In this document: in pieces, positions 25,083-33,437 of the stretch
Layout of the letters: the number at the start of each line of letters is the position of its first letter
Position numbering within the stretch: position 1 is the stretch's first letter
The notes under the pieces: generated by a model
Seen by the model: only the letters and a program-made list of their open reading frames with translations
Told to the model about the DNA's origin: nothing
The model's database searches: none
Position numbers and translations under genes: made by a program
NCBI GenBank assembly: GCA_023146355.1
Contig: JAGLCH010000223.1
Span: 1-47,975 of the forward strand
Direction of reading: 5' to 3'
DNA from: Bacteriovoracaceae bacterium
GTDB lineage: Bacteria; Bdellovibrionota; Bacteriovoracia; Bacteriovoracales; Bacteriovoracaceae
Length of the DNA: 47,975 bases

Positions 25083-25940
25083 ATGACCCTAACTGGAGAT
25101 CTGGAAAAGATTCATTCTAAATATCAGAGTATCTTGGCAGTTACTGAGCCATATTTACTTACATATCCTGGAAACCTTGATCATATGAATCTCAAGCCTT
25201 TTGGGCATGAAATTCCTCGTGAAAATATAATTTCTTGTATTGATTCAACTCGTAAGGATTTTTTCAATGCTCTCCAGATGCTTGATAAGCTCTCTTTTGG
25301 TCCTGTTGGTATGCCAATGGAAAAGTGGGTTTTCTTTGATTGTGGAGAGATGGTTGGTGCCATATATGGCCTTGCAGTCCGCGGAGATAAGCTTGATGCT
25401 GCTATTCTAAAACAATACAGTCTTCCAGCGGACTATACAGACCTCGTACCAGTATCTATGTATATTGCCATTCCGATGGCAAAGCCTGGAGCATGGTTTG
25501 GTCACAATCTTTGCAGCGCTAATAGTTTTCTGGCAGAGCATTATAACTTTTCAGGACTCGCTGTTTTAACCAAGGCACTTGGGGTTAAAACAATGAATAT
25601 TCATGAGGCCTTTGGGGCAACTCAGTGGGAATCTGGATCTCTAAATATTCACCTCCAATTGGCGAATATGGAAGTTCATAGTTCCTACACTCCAGCGCAC
25701 TCATTTGAGAAGACGATGACTTATCGTTCGCACTATACAGATGAAAAACTACTAACAGCACTTTCTGGTACACCTAGAGTTGCAGAAGAGTTTGATTTTC
25801 TAGTAGACGTGTCTGATCCTGAGTTTTACAAAAATATGCAAAAGAAGATTGAGGCAAAAGAAGAGGATTATACAATCGTTGGAAGGCCTGTATATCAAGA
25901 TGGCAAAACTTTTCTTCCTTTGAAGAAAGGTCATATCTAA
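25083..25940 (+). CDS. Unrecognised protein inside the arginine deiminase operon
   Basis: A 285-residue soluble protein with no signal peptide or membrane segment, and I do not recognise the family. It has a central conserved-looking block (YIAIPMAKPGAWFGHNLCSA, then LGVKTMNIHEAFGATQW) and a His-rich stretch (HLQLANMEVHSSYTPAHSF) that could bind a metal. It begins 9 bases after the OTC stop and ends 9 bases before the arginine deiminase start, both with good ribosome sites (AAGGAG and AAGGAA), so it is part of one transcript. Carbamate kinase would normally sit here, but this protein shows none of its motifs. Confidence 0.8.
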   Translation: MTLTGDLEKIHSKYQSILAVTEPYLLTYPGNLDHMNLKPFGHEIPRENIISCIDSTRKDFFNALQMLDKLSFGPVGMPMEKWVFFDCGEMVGAIYGLAVRGDKLDAAILKQYSLPADYTDLVPVSMYIAIPMAKPGAWFGHNLCSANSFLAEHYNFSGLAVLTKALGVKTMNIHEAFGATQWESGSLNIHLQLANMEVHSSYTPAHSFEKTMTYRSHYTDEKLLTALSGTPRVAEEFDFLVDVSDPEFYKNMQKKIEAKEEDYTIVGRPVYQDGKTFLPLKKGHI

Positions 25941-25949
25941 AGGAATTTT

Positions 25950-27203
25950 ATGATACCGCACGTTTATTCTGAAATTGGAAGGTTGAAGAAAGTCATGGTA
26001 CATGCTCCCGGTCCAGAAGTAGATATTGTTACACCTAATGGTGCTAACGATCTTCTTTTTGAAGATATTCTCTTCGGCGACCTCGCTAGAACTGAGCACG
26101 AAATTATGTGTAAGGTTTTCCATAAGTATGGAGTGGAGACATGCCACGTTTTAGATCTTTTAATTGAATCACTGGTAGCAGCACCTAAAGACGCAGTTTA
26201 TGGGCTTGTTCAAGAAATTATAAATCTTGAGGGCCTAGGAGATTCAGTACTTGATAAGCTAAAAGGCCTAACTCTTGATGAGCTAGGTCATGCATTTATT
26301 GAGGGGATTGAACACGGCCCTAAGGATATGACAGATGATAACCTCTATATCCTCGCCCCTATTCCAAACCTGATTTTTGCTCGTGATCCTGTAATTATGT
26401 GTCACGACAAAGTTCTTGCTACCTCGATGGCAGAAAAGGTTAGAACGAGAGAAGCTCGATTGATGGTATTTATATTTACGAATCATCCTGAGCTAAAAGC
26501 ACCTGAATCTATAATCGATATGAGTAAAATCGGAAAATGCGATACTGATAAGCTAACCCTTGAGGGGGGAGACTTTCTCGTTATTGATGAAAAGACTATC
26601 GCTATCGGGTGTTCACTCAGAACAACGATTGATTCTATTAAGCTAATTGGAACGGAACTCTCTAAGCTTGGTATTGAGAATTTAGTTGTTCCTATGCTTC
26701 CAAAACAGGTGGCATTTATTCATATGGATACAACCTTTACTCGGATCAGTGAGAATGAGTGCTTGTTCTACCCGCCAATTTACGCAAAGGATAGTCCAAC
26801 ACGCTCAGATATTCTTTACTTTGACTTAACGAAGCGGCCGCTAGTAGAGAAAAAGTACGATTATATCATCGATTGTTTCTCCGATATTGGGATTGAAATG
26901 AATCCTATATATTGTGGTGGTAAGGAAAGTCTTATCGACCAGCAACGTGAGCAGTGGACACAAGGATCAAACTCAGTGTGTATTGCTCCTGGTATCATCC
27001 TAACTTACTCTCGTAATGTGAAGACTATCGAAGAGTTGGCAAAGGCCGGATATATGTGTGTGTCCGCAGAAGAGGTGATTAAGCCACACTTTAATGCTGA
27101 TTTAAATCGTAAAACCGTAATCCTTTTAAAAGGCGAAGAGCTCTGTAGAGCGAGAGGGGGACCTCGCTGCCTTACACACCCACTATTTAGAGAGAAGCTC
27201 TAA
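25950..27203 (+). CDS. arcA: Arginine deiminase
   Basis: Hydrolyses arginine to citrulline and ammonia. The 417 residues show EIGRLKKVMVHAPGPEVD, DLLFEDILFGD, FARDPVIM, TLEGGDFLVIDEKTIAIGCS, FIHMDTTFTRI and the nucleophile Cys407 in ARGGPRCLTHPL. All parts of the guanidine-modifying fold are present. It is the last gene of the OTC-unknown-ADI operon and is followed by a strong terminator. The operon contains no carbamate kinase and no arginine-ornithine antiporter, so any ATP gain from carbamoyl phosphate would need genes elsewhere. Confidence 0.96.
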   Translation: MIPHVYSEIGRLKKVMVHAPGPEVDIVTPNGANDLLFEDILFGDLARTEHEIMCKVFHKYGVETCHVLDLLIESLVAAPKDAVYGLVQEIINLEGLGDSVLDKLKGLTLDELGHAFIEGIEHGPKDMTDDNLYILAPIPNLIFARDPVIMCHDKVLATSMAEKVRTREARLMVFIFTNHPELKAPESIIDMSKIGKCDTDKLTLEGGDFLVIDEKTIAIGCSLRTTIDSIKLIGTELSKLGIENLVVPMLPKQVAFIHMDTTFTRISENECLFYPPIYAKDSPTRSDILYFDLTKRPLVEKKYDYIIDCFSDIGIEMNPIYCGGKESLIDQQREQWTQGSNSVCIAPGIILTYSRNVKTIEELAKAGYMCVSAEEVIKPHFNADLNRKTVILLKGEELCRARGGPRCLTHPLFREKL

Positions 27204-27212
27204 AAGTATATT

Positions 27213-27236
27213 GCCTCCCAGATGGGAGGCATTTTT
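27213..27236 (+). terminator. Rho-independent terminator after arcA
   Basis: Perfect 8-bp stem GCCTCCCA/TGGGAGGC with a 2-base loop, followed by ATTTTTG, 9 bases after the arcA stop. Confidence 0.88.
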
Positions 27237-27289
27237 GTATTTGGGCCAGAAAGTCGGTACCAAATTCTCTGGTATTGAATCCTATTCTC

Positions 27290-27305
27290 TGCGATAATTA
27301 TCGCA
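27290..27305. promoter_or_regulatory. 16-bp perfect palindrome upstream of the fusion gene
   Basis: TGCGATAATTATCGCA is its own reverse complement and ends 27 bases before the ATG. It contains GATAAT, which could serve as a -10 element, so a repressor bound here would cover the promoter. No regulator is identifiable. Confidence 0.4.
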
Positions 27306-27332
27306 TTAGTAGGATTAAGACAGGTGTAAAGC

Positions 27333-30300
27333 ATGGATGCTATTTATGACAACATTGTCATTGGAAGTGAACTCACTTCTTTTGCCACGACTAAGTCGTT
27401 ACTAGAACTATCTAGTAACTCAATTCAGTTATGTTCGCTTTCTAAGCGAGATATATTTTCTTATGACCAGTACAAAATTCACCGCCCATTTTTCTTCTTT
27501 AACCGAGAAGTTGAGACATGGAAGTTAATTGATAGTTTAGGGCTTCGTTGTGAAGTTGCCACTATCGATTTGAAGGATTTTCTTCCCCATATATTTATTA
27601 GTAATTCCATTGAAAGGATCCCCCTTGGGGTTATGGCCCTTCTCACATCATCTATTGTTACAATAAAAGCAAAGCTTGCATTGCTCAAAAATATTTTTTT
27701 GCCCATCGAGTTATCACAAAACACCTCATTATATGATTACTTAAATAATATCTTTGAAAGTGATGAGGCAGAAGTTGTTGCTGAAATAATCTGTTCAAAG
27801 CTAAGAGGAGGGGAGCCTAGAAAGTTAGACTATCTTGGACTTTACCCCGAATTGCTCCCTCTCTCTCACAGCAAAGTTTCACTTTATAGTGCTTTTACAA
27901 AAGGACTGCGTAGAGAGTTTGGCGGTCAAAATAGAGTTAGAGTGATAAGTGGCGGTGAGGTTAAGATAAAGTCTAAGCTAGTGACTGAGCTTGGAGTTAA
28001 TGTTCATTATGGTGTAACTGTAAACTCGATAAAAAAGAGTGGAGCTACTTATCGTATCTATGCCGGTGACTCAGTTTATCTCTGCCATAATATTGTTTTT
28101 GCATGTCCTGCAGTTCTCTCTGGTGGCCTTCTGAAGGATATTGATCTTGAGTTGTCTGACTTGCTTCGTTCAATACAATATTCTCGATCGATAGAAGTAT
28201 CTCTAACATTTAAATCAGAGGATCTTTCTCTCCCAATTAAGGGAAGGGGTATTATTTTTCCAGAGCAGGAAAAAACTAGAATTCGCCGATTAAATCTTCT
28301 TGGCAAGGATCATCAGTTTACTTATATCCGATGCATGTTCGATGGTCATGATGGTAATTTATGGGGTAGATCTGATTCAGACCTTGAAGATCTAGCTTAT
28401 TTGGAAGTGAAGTCAATACTTCGTTCAAGTGGAATTGTTATTGATTCATGGATTAATAAAAAAGAGAATAACCTGCCCCTTTACCATATCGGTCATAAAG
28501 ATATTGTAGAGTTAATTGAGTCAAGGCTTTCTGCCTTAAGTGGAGTTCATATGATTGGTAATTTTTTGCAAGGGATTAGATTGGAAAATATTTTAAGACG
28601 AAAAGTTGTTCCTATTGAAGGTGCTAGTATCCCTAAAATAGTTCTGGATGACCCTTATCTTGGGCCGCAAACAGAAGATGTGGTTGACCGAAGAGAGCGA
28701 ACATATCAAAAAGAAATCGAATTATCTCGTGAGCAGGGGGACCTTGTTTCCTTCGCTTCAGGGCACCACTATTTCGGAATTCATCAACAAAAAAATCAAC
28801 TTATAATTCGCGAATGGGCACCAAATGCAACGAGTTTATACCTTCTTTGTGAGCATAACGAGTGGGGCAAAAGAGATGGATATTGTTTTCGTTCTCTCCC
28901 AAATGGCGTATGGGAACTATCATTAGAAAGTAAGCTTCTAGACCACCTTGATCAGTATCGATTACTTGTAGAGTGGGATGGTGGTTCTGGTGAAAGAATT
29001 CCTAGCTACGCAAACTATGTGGTTCAAGACCCAAAAACACATTCATTTTCTGCCTGTGTCTGGAGTCCTAAGAAAAAATATAAATTTAAAAGCTCTCTAC
29101 CCAAAAAAAATCCTGCTCCAATCATTTATGAGTGTCATGTGGGAATGAGCTCAGAGGAGGGGAAGGTCAACAACTATAATGACTTTACTGATAATGTACT
29201 CCCTGGAATTGTCGAGGGTGGGTACAATACCGTTCAGATCATGGCCATTCAAGAACATCCTTACTACGGTTCGTTTGGTTATCAGGTATCAAACTTTTTT
29301 GCTCCTAGCTCGCGCTCGGGAACCCCAGATGAATTAAAGCGACTCATCGACACCGCTCATGGGCTTGGGGTAAAAGTCATTATGGATATTGTCCATTCAC
29401 ACGCTGTTAAAAATGAAAATGAGGGACTGGGTAATTTTGACGGTACAAGATTTCAATACTTTCATGAAGGGGAGCGTGGGCTTCACCCTGCTTGGGATAC
29501 ATACTGTTTTAATTACGCCAGTAATAGTGTCCTTCATTTTTTACTTTCCAACGTCCGCTACTGGATGGAGGAATTCCAGTTTGATGGTTTCCGTCACGAC
29601 GGAGTGACAAGTATGCTTTATCTCCACCACGGTCTTGAGAAATCATTCTCGCAATATAGTGACTATTTTGGTGATGACGTGGATCATGATGCAATTACCT
29701 ATCTTAGCCTTGCCAATAAAATGATGAAAGATATTAATCCCAACTCCATTTCTATAGCAGAGGACATGAGTGGCCTTCCTGGTATCGCAGCACCTGTTGA
29801 AGATGGTGGCCTTGGATTTGATTATCGTCTTGCAATGGGGATTCCAGACTTTTGGATTAAAATGATTAAAGACCGAAAGGATGAAGAGTGGAGCGTAAAA
29901 GAGATCTGGGATACTTTAATGGATGTTCGCTATCATGAGGGAAGCATTTCATATGTTGAGTCTCATGATCAAGCACTTGTTGGAGATAAGACTACACTAT
30001 TTAGATTAATTGATAAGGACATGTATACCAATATGAGTCTTGAGACTCGAAATCATACTGTAGACAGAGGCATTTCTGTTCAAAAGCTTATTCGCTTGAT
30101 TACTTTAATTACATCCAAAGACGGCTACCTAAACTTTATGGGCAATGAGTTTGGACATCCTGAATGGATCGATTTTCCAAGAGTTGGTAATGATTGGTCA
30201 TACCATTATGCTAGAAGGCAATGGAGTTTGAGAGATAATCCTAAACTGTGCTATAAGTTTTTATCTGACTTTGATAATTCTATGCTTGAACTCGCTAAGA

Positions 30301-30599
30301 AATATAAGCTGCTTGATTGCGACTGCGCTAATGAATTTTGGATTCATGATGGCGACAAAGTTATTGCTGTTCAGCGTGGTGAGCTATATTTTGTCTTCAA
30401 CTTCGCCCCCCAGAATTCATATAGAGACTATATGATCGCCTTCCCCAAAGGTGAGTATGAACTTGTGATGCATTCCGATCAAGAGTTGTTTGGAGGTTAC
30501 AATAATTTACCATCTGTGGGATACAAGCAGTCAACATTTGATGACAAACTGTCTTTATACATCCCTTCGAGAACAGTTCAGGTATTTAGGAAAGTCTGA
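27333..30599 (+). CDS. Fusion: protoporphyrinogen-oxidase/amine-oxidase-like domain + GH13 1,4-alpha-glucan branching enzyme
   Basis: One uninterrupted frame of 1088 residues. Residues 1-423 resemble the HemY/HemG flavin oxidase fold: LLPLSHSKVSLYSAFTKGL, RVISGG...LVTELGVNVHY, and the family's closing LxGNYLxGxGLxxCI region as MIGNFLQGIRLENILRRK. Its dinucleotide loop, however, reads VIGSELTS instead of GxGxxG, so FAD binding is doubtful. Residues 424-470 form a linker. From 470 onward there is a CBM48-like domain (REWAPNATSLYL) and a GH13 branching enzyme of the eukaryote-like type: nucleophile Asp756 in FRHDGVTSML, acid/base Glu810 in IAEDMSG, Asp879 in VESHDQALVG, and NFMGNEFGHPEWIDFPR. 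Expected activity is forming alpha-1,6 branches in glycogen. The role of the N-terminal half is unknown. Confidence 0.9.
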   Translation: MDAIYDNIVIGSELTSFATTKSLLELSSNSIQLCSLSKRDIFSYDQYKIHRPFFFFNREVETWKLIDSLGLRCEVATIDLKDFLPHIFISNSIERIPLGVMALLTSSIVTIKAKLALLKNIFLPIELSQNTSLYDYLNNIFESDEAEVVAEIICSKLRGGEPRKLDYLGLYPELLPLSHSKVSLYSAFTKGLRREFGGQNRVRVISGGEVKIKSKLVTELGVNVHYGVTVNSIKKSGATYRIYAGDSVYLCHNIVFACPAVLSGGLLKDIDLELSDLLRSIQYSRSIEVSLTFKSEDLSLPIKGRGIIFPEQEKTRIRRLNLLGKDHQFTYIRCMFDGHDGNLWGRSDSDLEDLAYLEVKSILRSSGIVIDSWINKKENNLPLYHIGHKDIVELIESRLSALSGVHMIGNFLQGIRLENILRRKVVPIEGASIPKIVLDDPYLGPQTEDVVDRRERTYQKEIELSREQGDLVSFASGHHYFGIHQQKNQLIIREWAPNATSLYLLCEHNEWGKRDGYCFRSLPNGVWELSLESKLLDHLDQYRLLVEWDGGSGERIPSYANYVVQDPKTHSFSACVWSPKKKYKFKSSLPKKNPAPIIYECHVGMSSEEGKVNNYNDFTDNVLPGIVEGGYNTVQIMAIQEHPYYGSFGYQVSNFFAPSSRSGTPDELKRLIDTAHGLGVKVIMDIVHSHAVKNENEGLGNFDGTRFQYFHEGERGLHPAWDTYCFNYASNSVLHFLLSNVRYWMEEFQFDGFRHDGVTSMLYLHHGLEKSFSQYSDYFGDDVDHDAITYLSLANKMMKDINPNSISIAEDMSGLPGIAAPVEDGGLGFDYRLAMGIPDFWIKMIKDRKDEEWSVKEIWDTLMDVRYHEGSISYVESHDQALVGDKTTLFRLIDKDMYTNMSLETRNHTVDRGISVQKLIRLITLITSKDGYLNFMGNEFGHPEWIDFPRVGNDWSYHYARRQWSLRDNPKLCYKFLSDFDNSMLELAKKYKLLDCDCANEFWIHDGDKVIAVQRGELYFVFNFAPQNSYRDYMIAFPKGEYELVMHSDQELFGGYNNLPSVGYKQSTFDDKLSLYIPSRTVQVFRKV

Positions 30600-30608
30600 T
30601 TAAATCTA

Positions 30609-30641
30609 ATTGATTCTCAGGTACCTTGCTTGAGAATCAAT
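30609..30641. terminator. Perfect inverted repeat after the branching-enzyme fusion
   Basis: 11-bp arms ATTGATTCTCA and TGAGAATCAAT around an 11-base loop, starting 10 bases after the stop. It could end transcription, but there is no T-run; protein binding or RNA stabilisation are alternatives. Confidence 0.45.
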
Positions 30642-30822
30642 GTTACTAGAAACTTGAAAAATACTTAAGTGTTGTAGTCAGTTTAGTAAATGCATATGGC
30701 ATATTTGTACTATCTCATTTTTTTTAAACTCAAGTCGCTTAAGTGTCATAATAGTAAAGTCGGGGCAATCACCTTTTCCCAATCGCCCTAATTGGGACGA
30801 TAACTCAACGTAAGAGGAATCT

Positions 30823-31257
30823 ATGAGTTCAATGTTAAAAAATATTAATAGAGAAGATCTAAAAAAGTTCGTTCACTATATTTTGTTTGAAAATAATACC
30901 TCAGGTACATCGGTATTAGATACTCAACAGATTTCTTTAATGGAGTTAGGGGAGGAGGGTGTTGTACTACGGGCACCAACAAAATCTTGCCAGCAAAAAC
31001 ATAACCTTACTCTGTACCTCTATTTTATGCCATTAGAATTAAAAATAAAATCCTCTCGGGATTTAAAAAGTAAAAAAAATAAACATCTCTCAGTTATCGG
31101 AATCGTTAAAGATAAAGAGCTAGTTGAGGGGGAGGACTACTGCTATATCAAAGTAGATTTTACTCAGTTTGATGAGTACCAGTGGGAGCAGTTCTTAATG
31201 CTATATGAAGAGAGGCAAGAACTGATGAATAAAGTTGCACGAGATACTTGCGAGTAA
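30823..31257 (+). CDS. Hypothetical protein, possibly PilZ-like
   Basis: A 144-residue soluble protein, not firmly recognised. A beta-rich middle (QQISLMELGEEGVVLRAP, NLTLYLYFMPLELKI, HLSVIGIVKDKE, YCYIKVDF) and a C-terminal helix (WEQFLMLYEERQELMNKV) recall the layout of PilZ-type barrels. The cyclic-di-GMP motif RxxxR...D/NxSxxG is absent. AGAGGAA precedes the ATG. It is followed after 5 bases by a pseudo-receiver/TPR gene, which suggests a shared signalling role. Confidence 0.65.
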   Translation: MSSMLKNINREDLKKFVHYILFENNTSGTSVLDTQQISLMELGEEGVVLRAPTKSCQQKHNLTLYLYFMPLELKIKSSRDLKSKKNKHLSVIGIVKDKELVEGEDYCYIKVDFTQFDEYQWEQFLMLYEERQELMNKVARDTCE

Positions 31258-31262
31258 ATGAA

Positions 31263-32585
31263 ATGGCACTAGATAAAAATGATAAAAAACATCAGCCTAT
31301 TTTGGAATATTTTCAAGGGAAAAAGGCATTAGTTGTTCACCCTTCTAGTTCGATTCGAATGACTATTCGAAAGGTTTTGACTGGAATTGGTATTAGTAAT
31401 AACGATATCACTCAAACAGATTCTCTTAAGGAAGCGACTAAAATAGTAGTGGATGAAAGGCCGAATTTTGTCTTTAGCTTTATGAACTCGGAGGATGAGA
31501 GCTGTCTAGAACTTTCTGAGTTATCGGCAAAGTCTTGTCCAAACCGCCTTCGTGGAGGTTTTTTTCTCCTCACCTCAGAGAACTCTAGTTCAATTTCGAG
31601 CTTAATGTACGACTATGAAATTGATGCAATTATTACGCAGCCTTATACCAATAAATCACTTGAAAGTGCGATTCTCAATTCTATTGAGCCTAAAGTAAAA
31701 CCCACTCCTGCATTTACAATTCTTTGTAATGGTAAAGAGCAACTTTTTCTAAACGATGAAGATAAGGCGTATGATATTTTTACCGAGGCCACAATGATTG
31801 GTAAGGGAGTTGCAACAGCATTTTATTATTTGGCGAGAATTGAGTCTCTAAGAAATAACGCAGATGATGCTATTAGTTTTATCGCAGATGGCCTAAAAGA
31901 TAATCCGAAGAACTACTACTGCTTGTCTTTTGGAACAACTCTTCTTTTTGATCAGAAAAGATATGTTGAGGCGTATGACTATGCTCAAAAGCTTCTAGAG
32001 AATTACCCTCTATCTCCCATGCGAATACCTGAACTTATTAGGCTTTCTATTGCGACTCAAAATTTTGAGGACATTGTTGGATTTGGCGAACTCTTTAAGG
32101 AGCTTGAAAACCTTGGTGGAACAGTTAAGCGCTACATTTCTGCAGGCCTTGCAACTTGTGGACGTTATTTGGTAAAAAAAGATGACTTCGAATCTGCATC
32201 CCCAATCTTAAAAGAAGCACTTTCTTATTCTAACGGGAAAGTCATGATTTTAGAGAATATTGTATGGAGTTATTGCCTTGCAGGAGAACTTCTTCAAGGG
32301 AGAGCTGTTTATCAAAAAATGTGCGAAGTATTTAAGATTGATGAGAATAGAATGAAGGAATATGATTTACGCATGGTGAATGAGTTCTCAAATGATATTA
32401 CTGAAACGATTCTGTTAGGTGCCAAGATTATTGGAGAGGGCGTTTCTTCTTTTTCAGTTTTTAAGCTGGTTCTGAATTCGATGATTGGGCTTGATCGAAA
32501 GGAAGAGCTTAGAGAGGATATCATTCATACTGCAATCAAGAAATTTCCTGAGAGTAAGGATGAATTTCTAAAGTATCTAAATTAA
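31263..32585 (+). CDS. Pseudo-receiver domain plus TPR protein
   Basis: A 440-residue protein. Residues about 18-135 follow the receiver fold (KKALVVHPSSSIRMTIRKVL, DERPNFVFSFM, YEIDAIITQPYT). The acceptor Asp position is a Ser (FVFSFM), the acidic pair is replaced by HPS, and the conserved Lys by Gln or Thr, so phosphorylation is not expected. From about 155 to 400 there are TPR-like helix pairs (ATAFYYLARIESLRNNADDA, RYVEAYDYAQKLLENYPLSP). The arrangement resembles the receiver-TPR proteins of deltaproteobacteria that act as protein-protein adaptors. I chose the ATG at 31263; a TTG at 31248 is possible. Confidence 0.78.
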   Translation: MALDKNDKKHQPILEYFQGKKALVVHPSSSIRMTIRKVLTGIGISNNDITQTDSLKEATKIVVDERPNFVFSFMNSEDESCLELSELSAKSCPNRLRGGFFLLTSENSSSISSLMYDYEIDAIITQPYTNKSLESAILNSIEPKVKPTPAFTILCNGKEQLFLNDEDKAYDIFTEATMIGKGVATAFYYLARIESLRNNADDAISFIADGLKDNPKNYYCLSFGTTLLFDQKRYVEAYDYAQKLLENYPLSPMRIPELIRLSIATQNFEDIVGFGELFKELENLGGTVKRYISAGLATCGRYLVKKDDFESASPILKEALSYSNGKVMILENIVWSYCLAGELLQGRAVYQKMCEVFKIDENRMKEYDLRMVNEFSNDITETILLGAKIIGEGVSSFSVFKLVLNSMIGLDRKEELREDIIHTAIKKFPESKDEFLKYLN

Positions 32586-32586
32586 T

Positions 32587-32612
32587 AAAAAAGGCCCTAG
32601 GGCCTTTTTTTA
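32587..32612. terminator. Bidirectional rho-independent terminator
   Basis: Stem AGGCCC/GGGCCT with A-run upstream and T-run downstream (AAAAAAGGCCC TA GGGCCTTTTTTT). It serves the pseudo-receiver/TPR gene on the plus strand and the kamD-kce operon on the minus strand. Confidence 0.9.
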
Positions 32613-33428
32613 TAATCCTAAAATTTCTCTTGTCTCTGCGGGGGTTGCTACTGGTCGATCCATCTCAAGTGCTATCCTTGCAACTCGCGCTACAAACTCT
32701 GCATTAGATTTGGCATGAACACCTTTAGTGAAATACATATTGTCTTCAAGGCCAACACGCACATGACCACCCATAGCTATGGCGTGGGCCGTAAGTGGAA
32801 GTTGAAAACGTCCAACCCCAGCGACACACCATGTTTGTCCTTCAGGTAGCATATTAACGAGCATATTGAGGTTATGAATAGTTCCACTCATTCCACCTGG
32901 AACTCCGAGTACAAAGTCAATATGGTGTTTTGCTGGAATCCATCCCTTCTTTACATATTTTGGAACTGCTTCCATCATACCGTAATCGAAGATCTCAAGC
33001 TCAGGCATTACGCCATACTTAACTTCATCTGCTGCTATTGTTTTGATAATGTGTTCTGTATTTTCAAAAATTTCTGGTCCAAAATTTAGGGTGCCCATCG
33101 AAAGAGTTGCCATCTCAGGTCTAAGTGTCAGTGGTTCACATCTTAGTTTGAGAGGAGTTCCTGCAGCACCACCTGTAGTGTACTGGATAATTACATCCTT
33201 ATTTCTTTCTCTGATCTTTTCTGTTACTTCTTTGAATGTTGCTACATCTTGAGTTGGGTTACCATCAATATCTCTAACGTGAAGATGGATGATACTGGCC
33301 CCAGCGGCCGCAGCATCTGCTGCAGCGTCTGCGAGAGCATCAGTGGTCTCCGGGAAGTATGGATAGATCTCTTTATTTACTTCAGCACCAATAACAGCGC
33401 ATGTAATGATTAGTGGTTTACCTGCCAT
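32610..33428 (-). CDS. kce: 3-keto-5-aminohexanoate cleavage enzyme
   Basis: Condenses 3-keto-5-aminohexanoate (5-amino-3-oxohexanoate) with acetyl-CoA, giving 3-aminobutyryl-CoA and acetoacetate. A 272-residue TIM barrel of the BKACE (DUF849) family. It has the zinc-binding IHLHVRD near residue 50, QYTTGGAAGTPLKLR, ELEIFDYGMM, VLGVPGGMSGT, AGVGRFQLPLTAHAIAMGGHVRVGLEDNMYF and the late ATPAETREILGL. It is the last gene of the kamD-kamE-transaminase-kce operon, 9 bases after the transaminase. The neighbours fix the substrate among the many BKACE activities. Confidence 0.95.
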   Translation of the reverse strand: MAGKPLIITCAVIGAEVNKEIYPYFPETTDALADAAADAAAAGASIIHLHVRDIDGNPTQDVATFKEVTEKIRERNKDVIIQYTTGGAAGTPLKLRCEPLTLRPEMATLSMGTLNFGPEIFENTEHIIKTIAADEVKYGVMPELEIFDYGMMEAVPKYVKKGWIPAKHHIDFVLGVPGGMSGTIHNLNMLVNMLPEGQTWCVAGVGRFQLPLTAHAIAMGGHVRVGLEDNMYFTKGVHAKSNAEFVARVARIALEMDRPVATPAETREILGL

Positions 33429-33437
33429 GATAATCTC

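Noticed and set aside
27333..30599. A frameshift or assembly join creating the oxidase-branching enzyme fusion
   Set aside because: The frame runs unbroken through both domains with a plausible 45-residue linker, no internal ribosome site and start codon stands out at the junction, and both halves keep family motifs. Independent sequence could still overturn this.
30778..30796. CCCAAT/ATTGGG hairpin before 30823 as a riboswitch
   Set aside because: A lone 6-bp stem with no further structure or conserved core; nothing supports ligand sensing.
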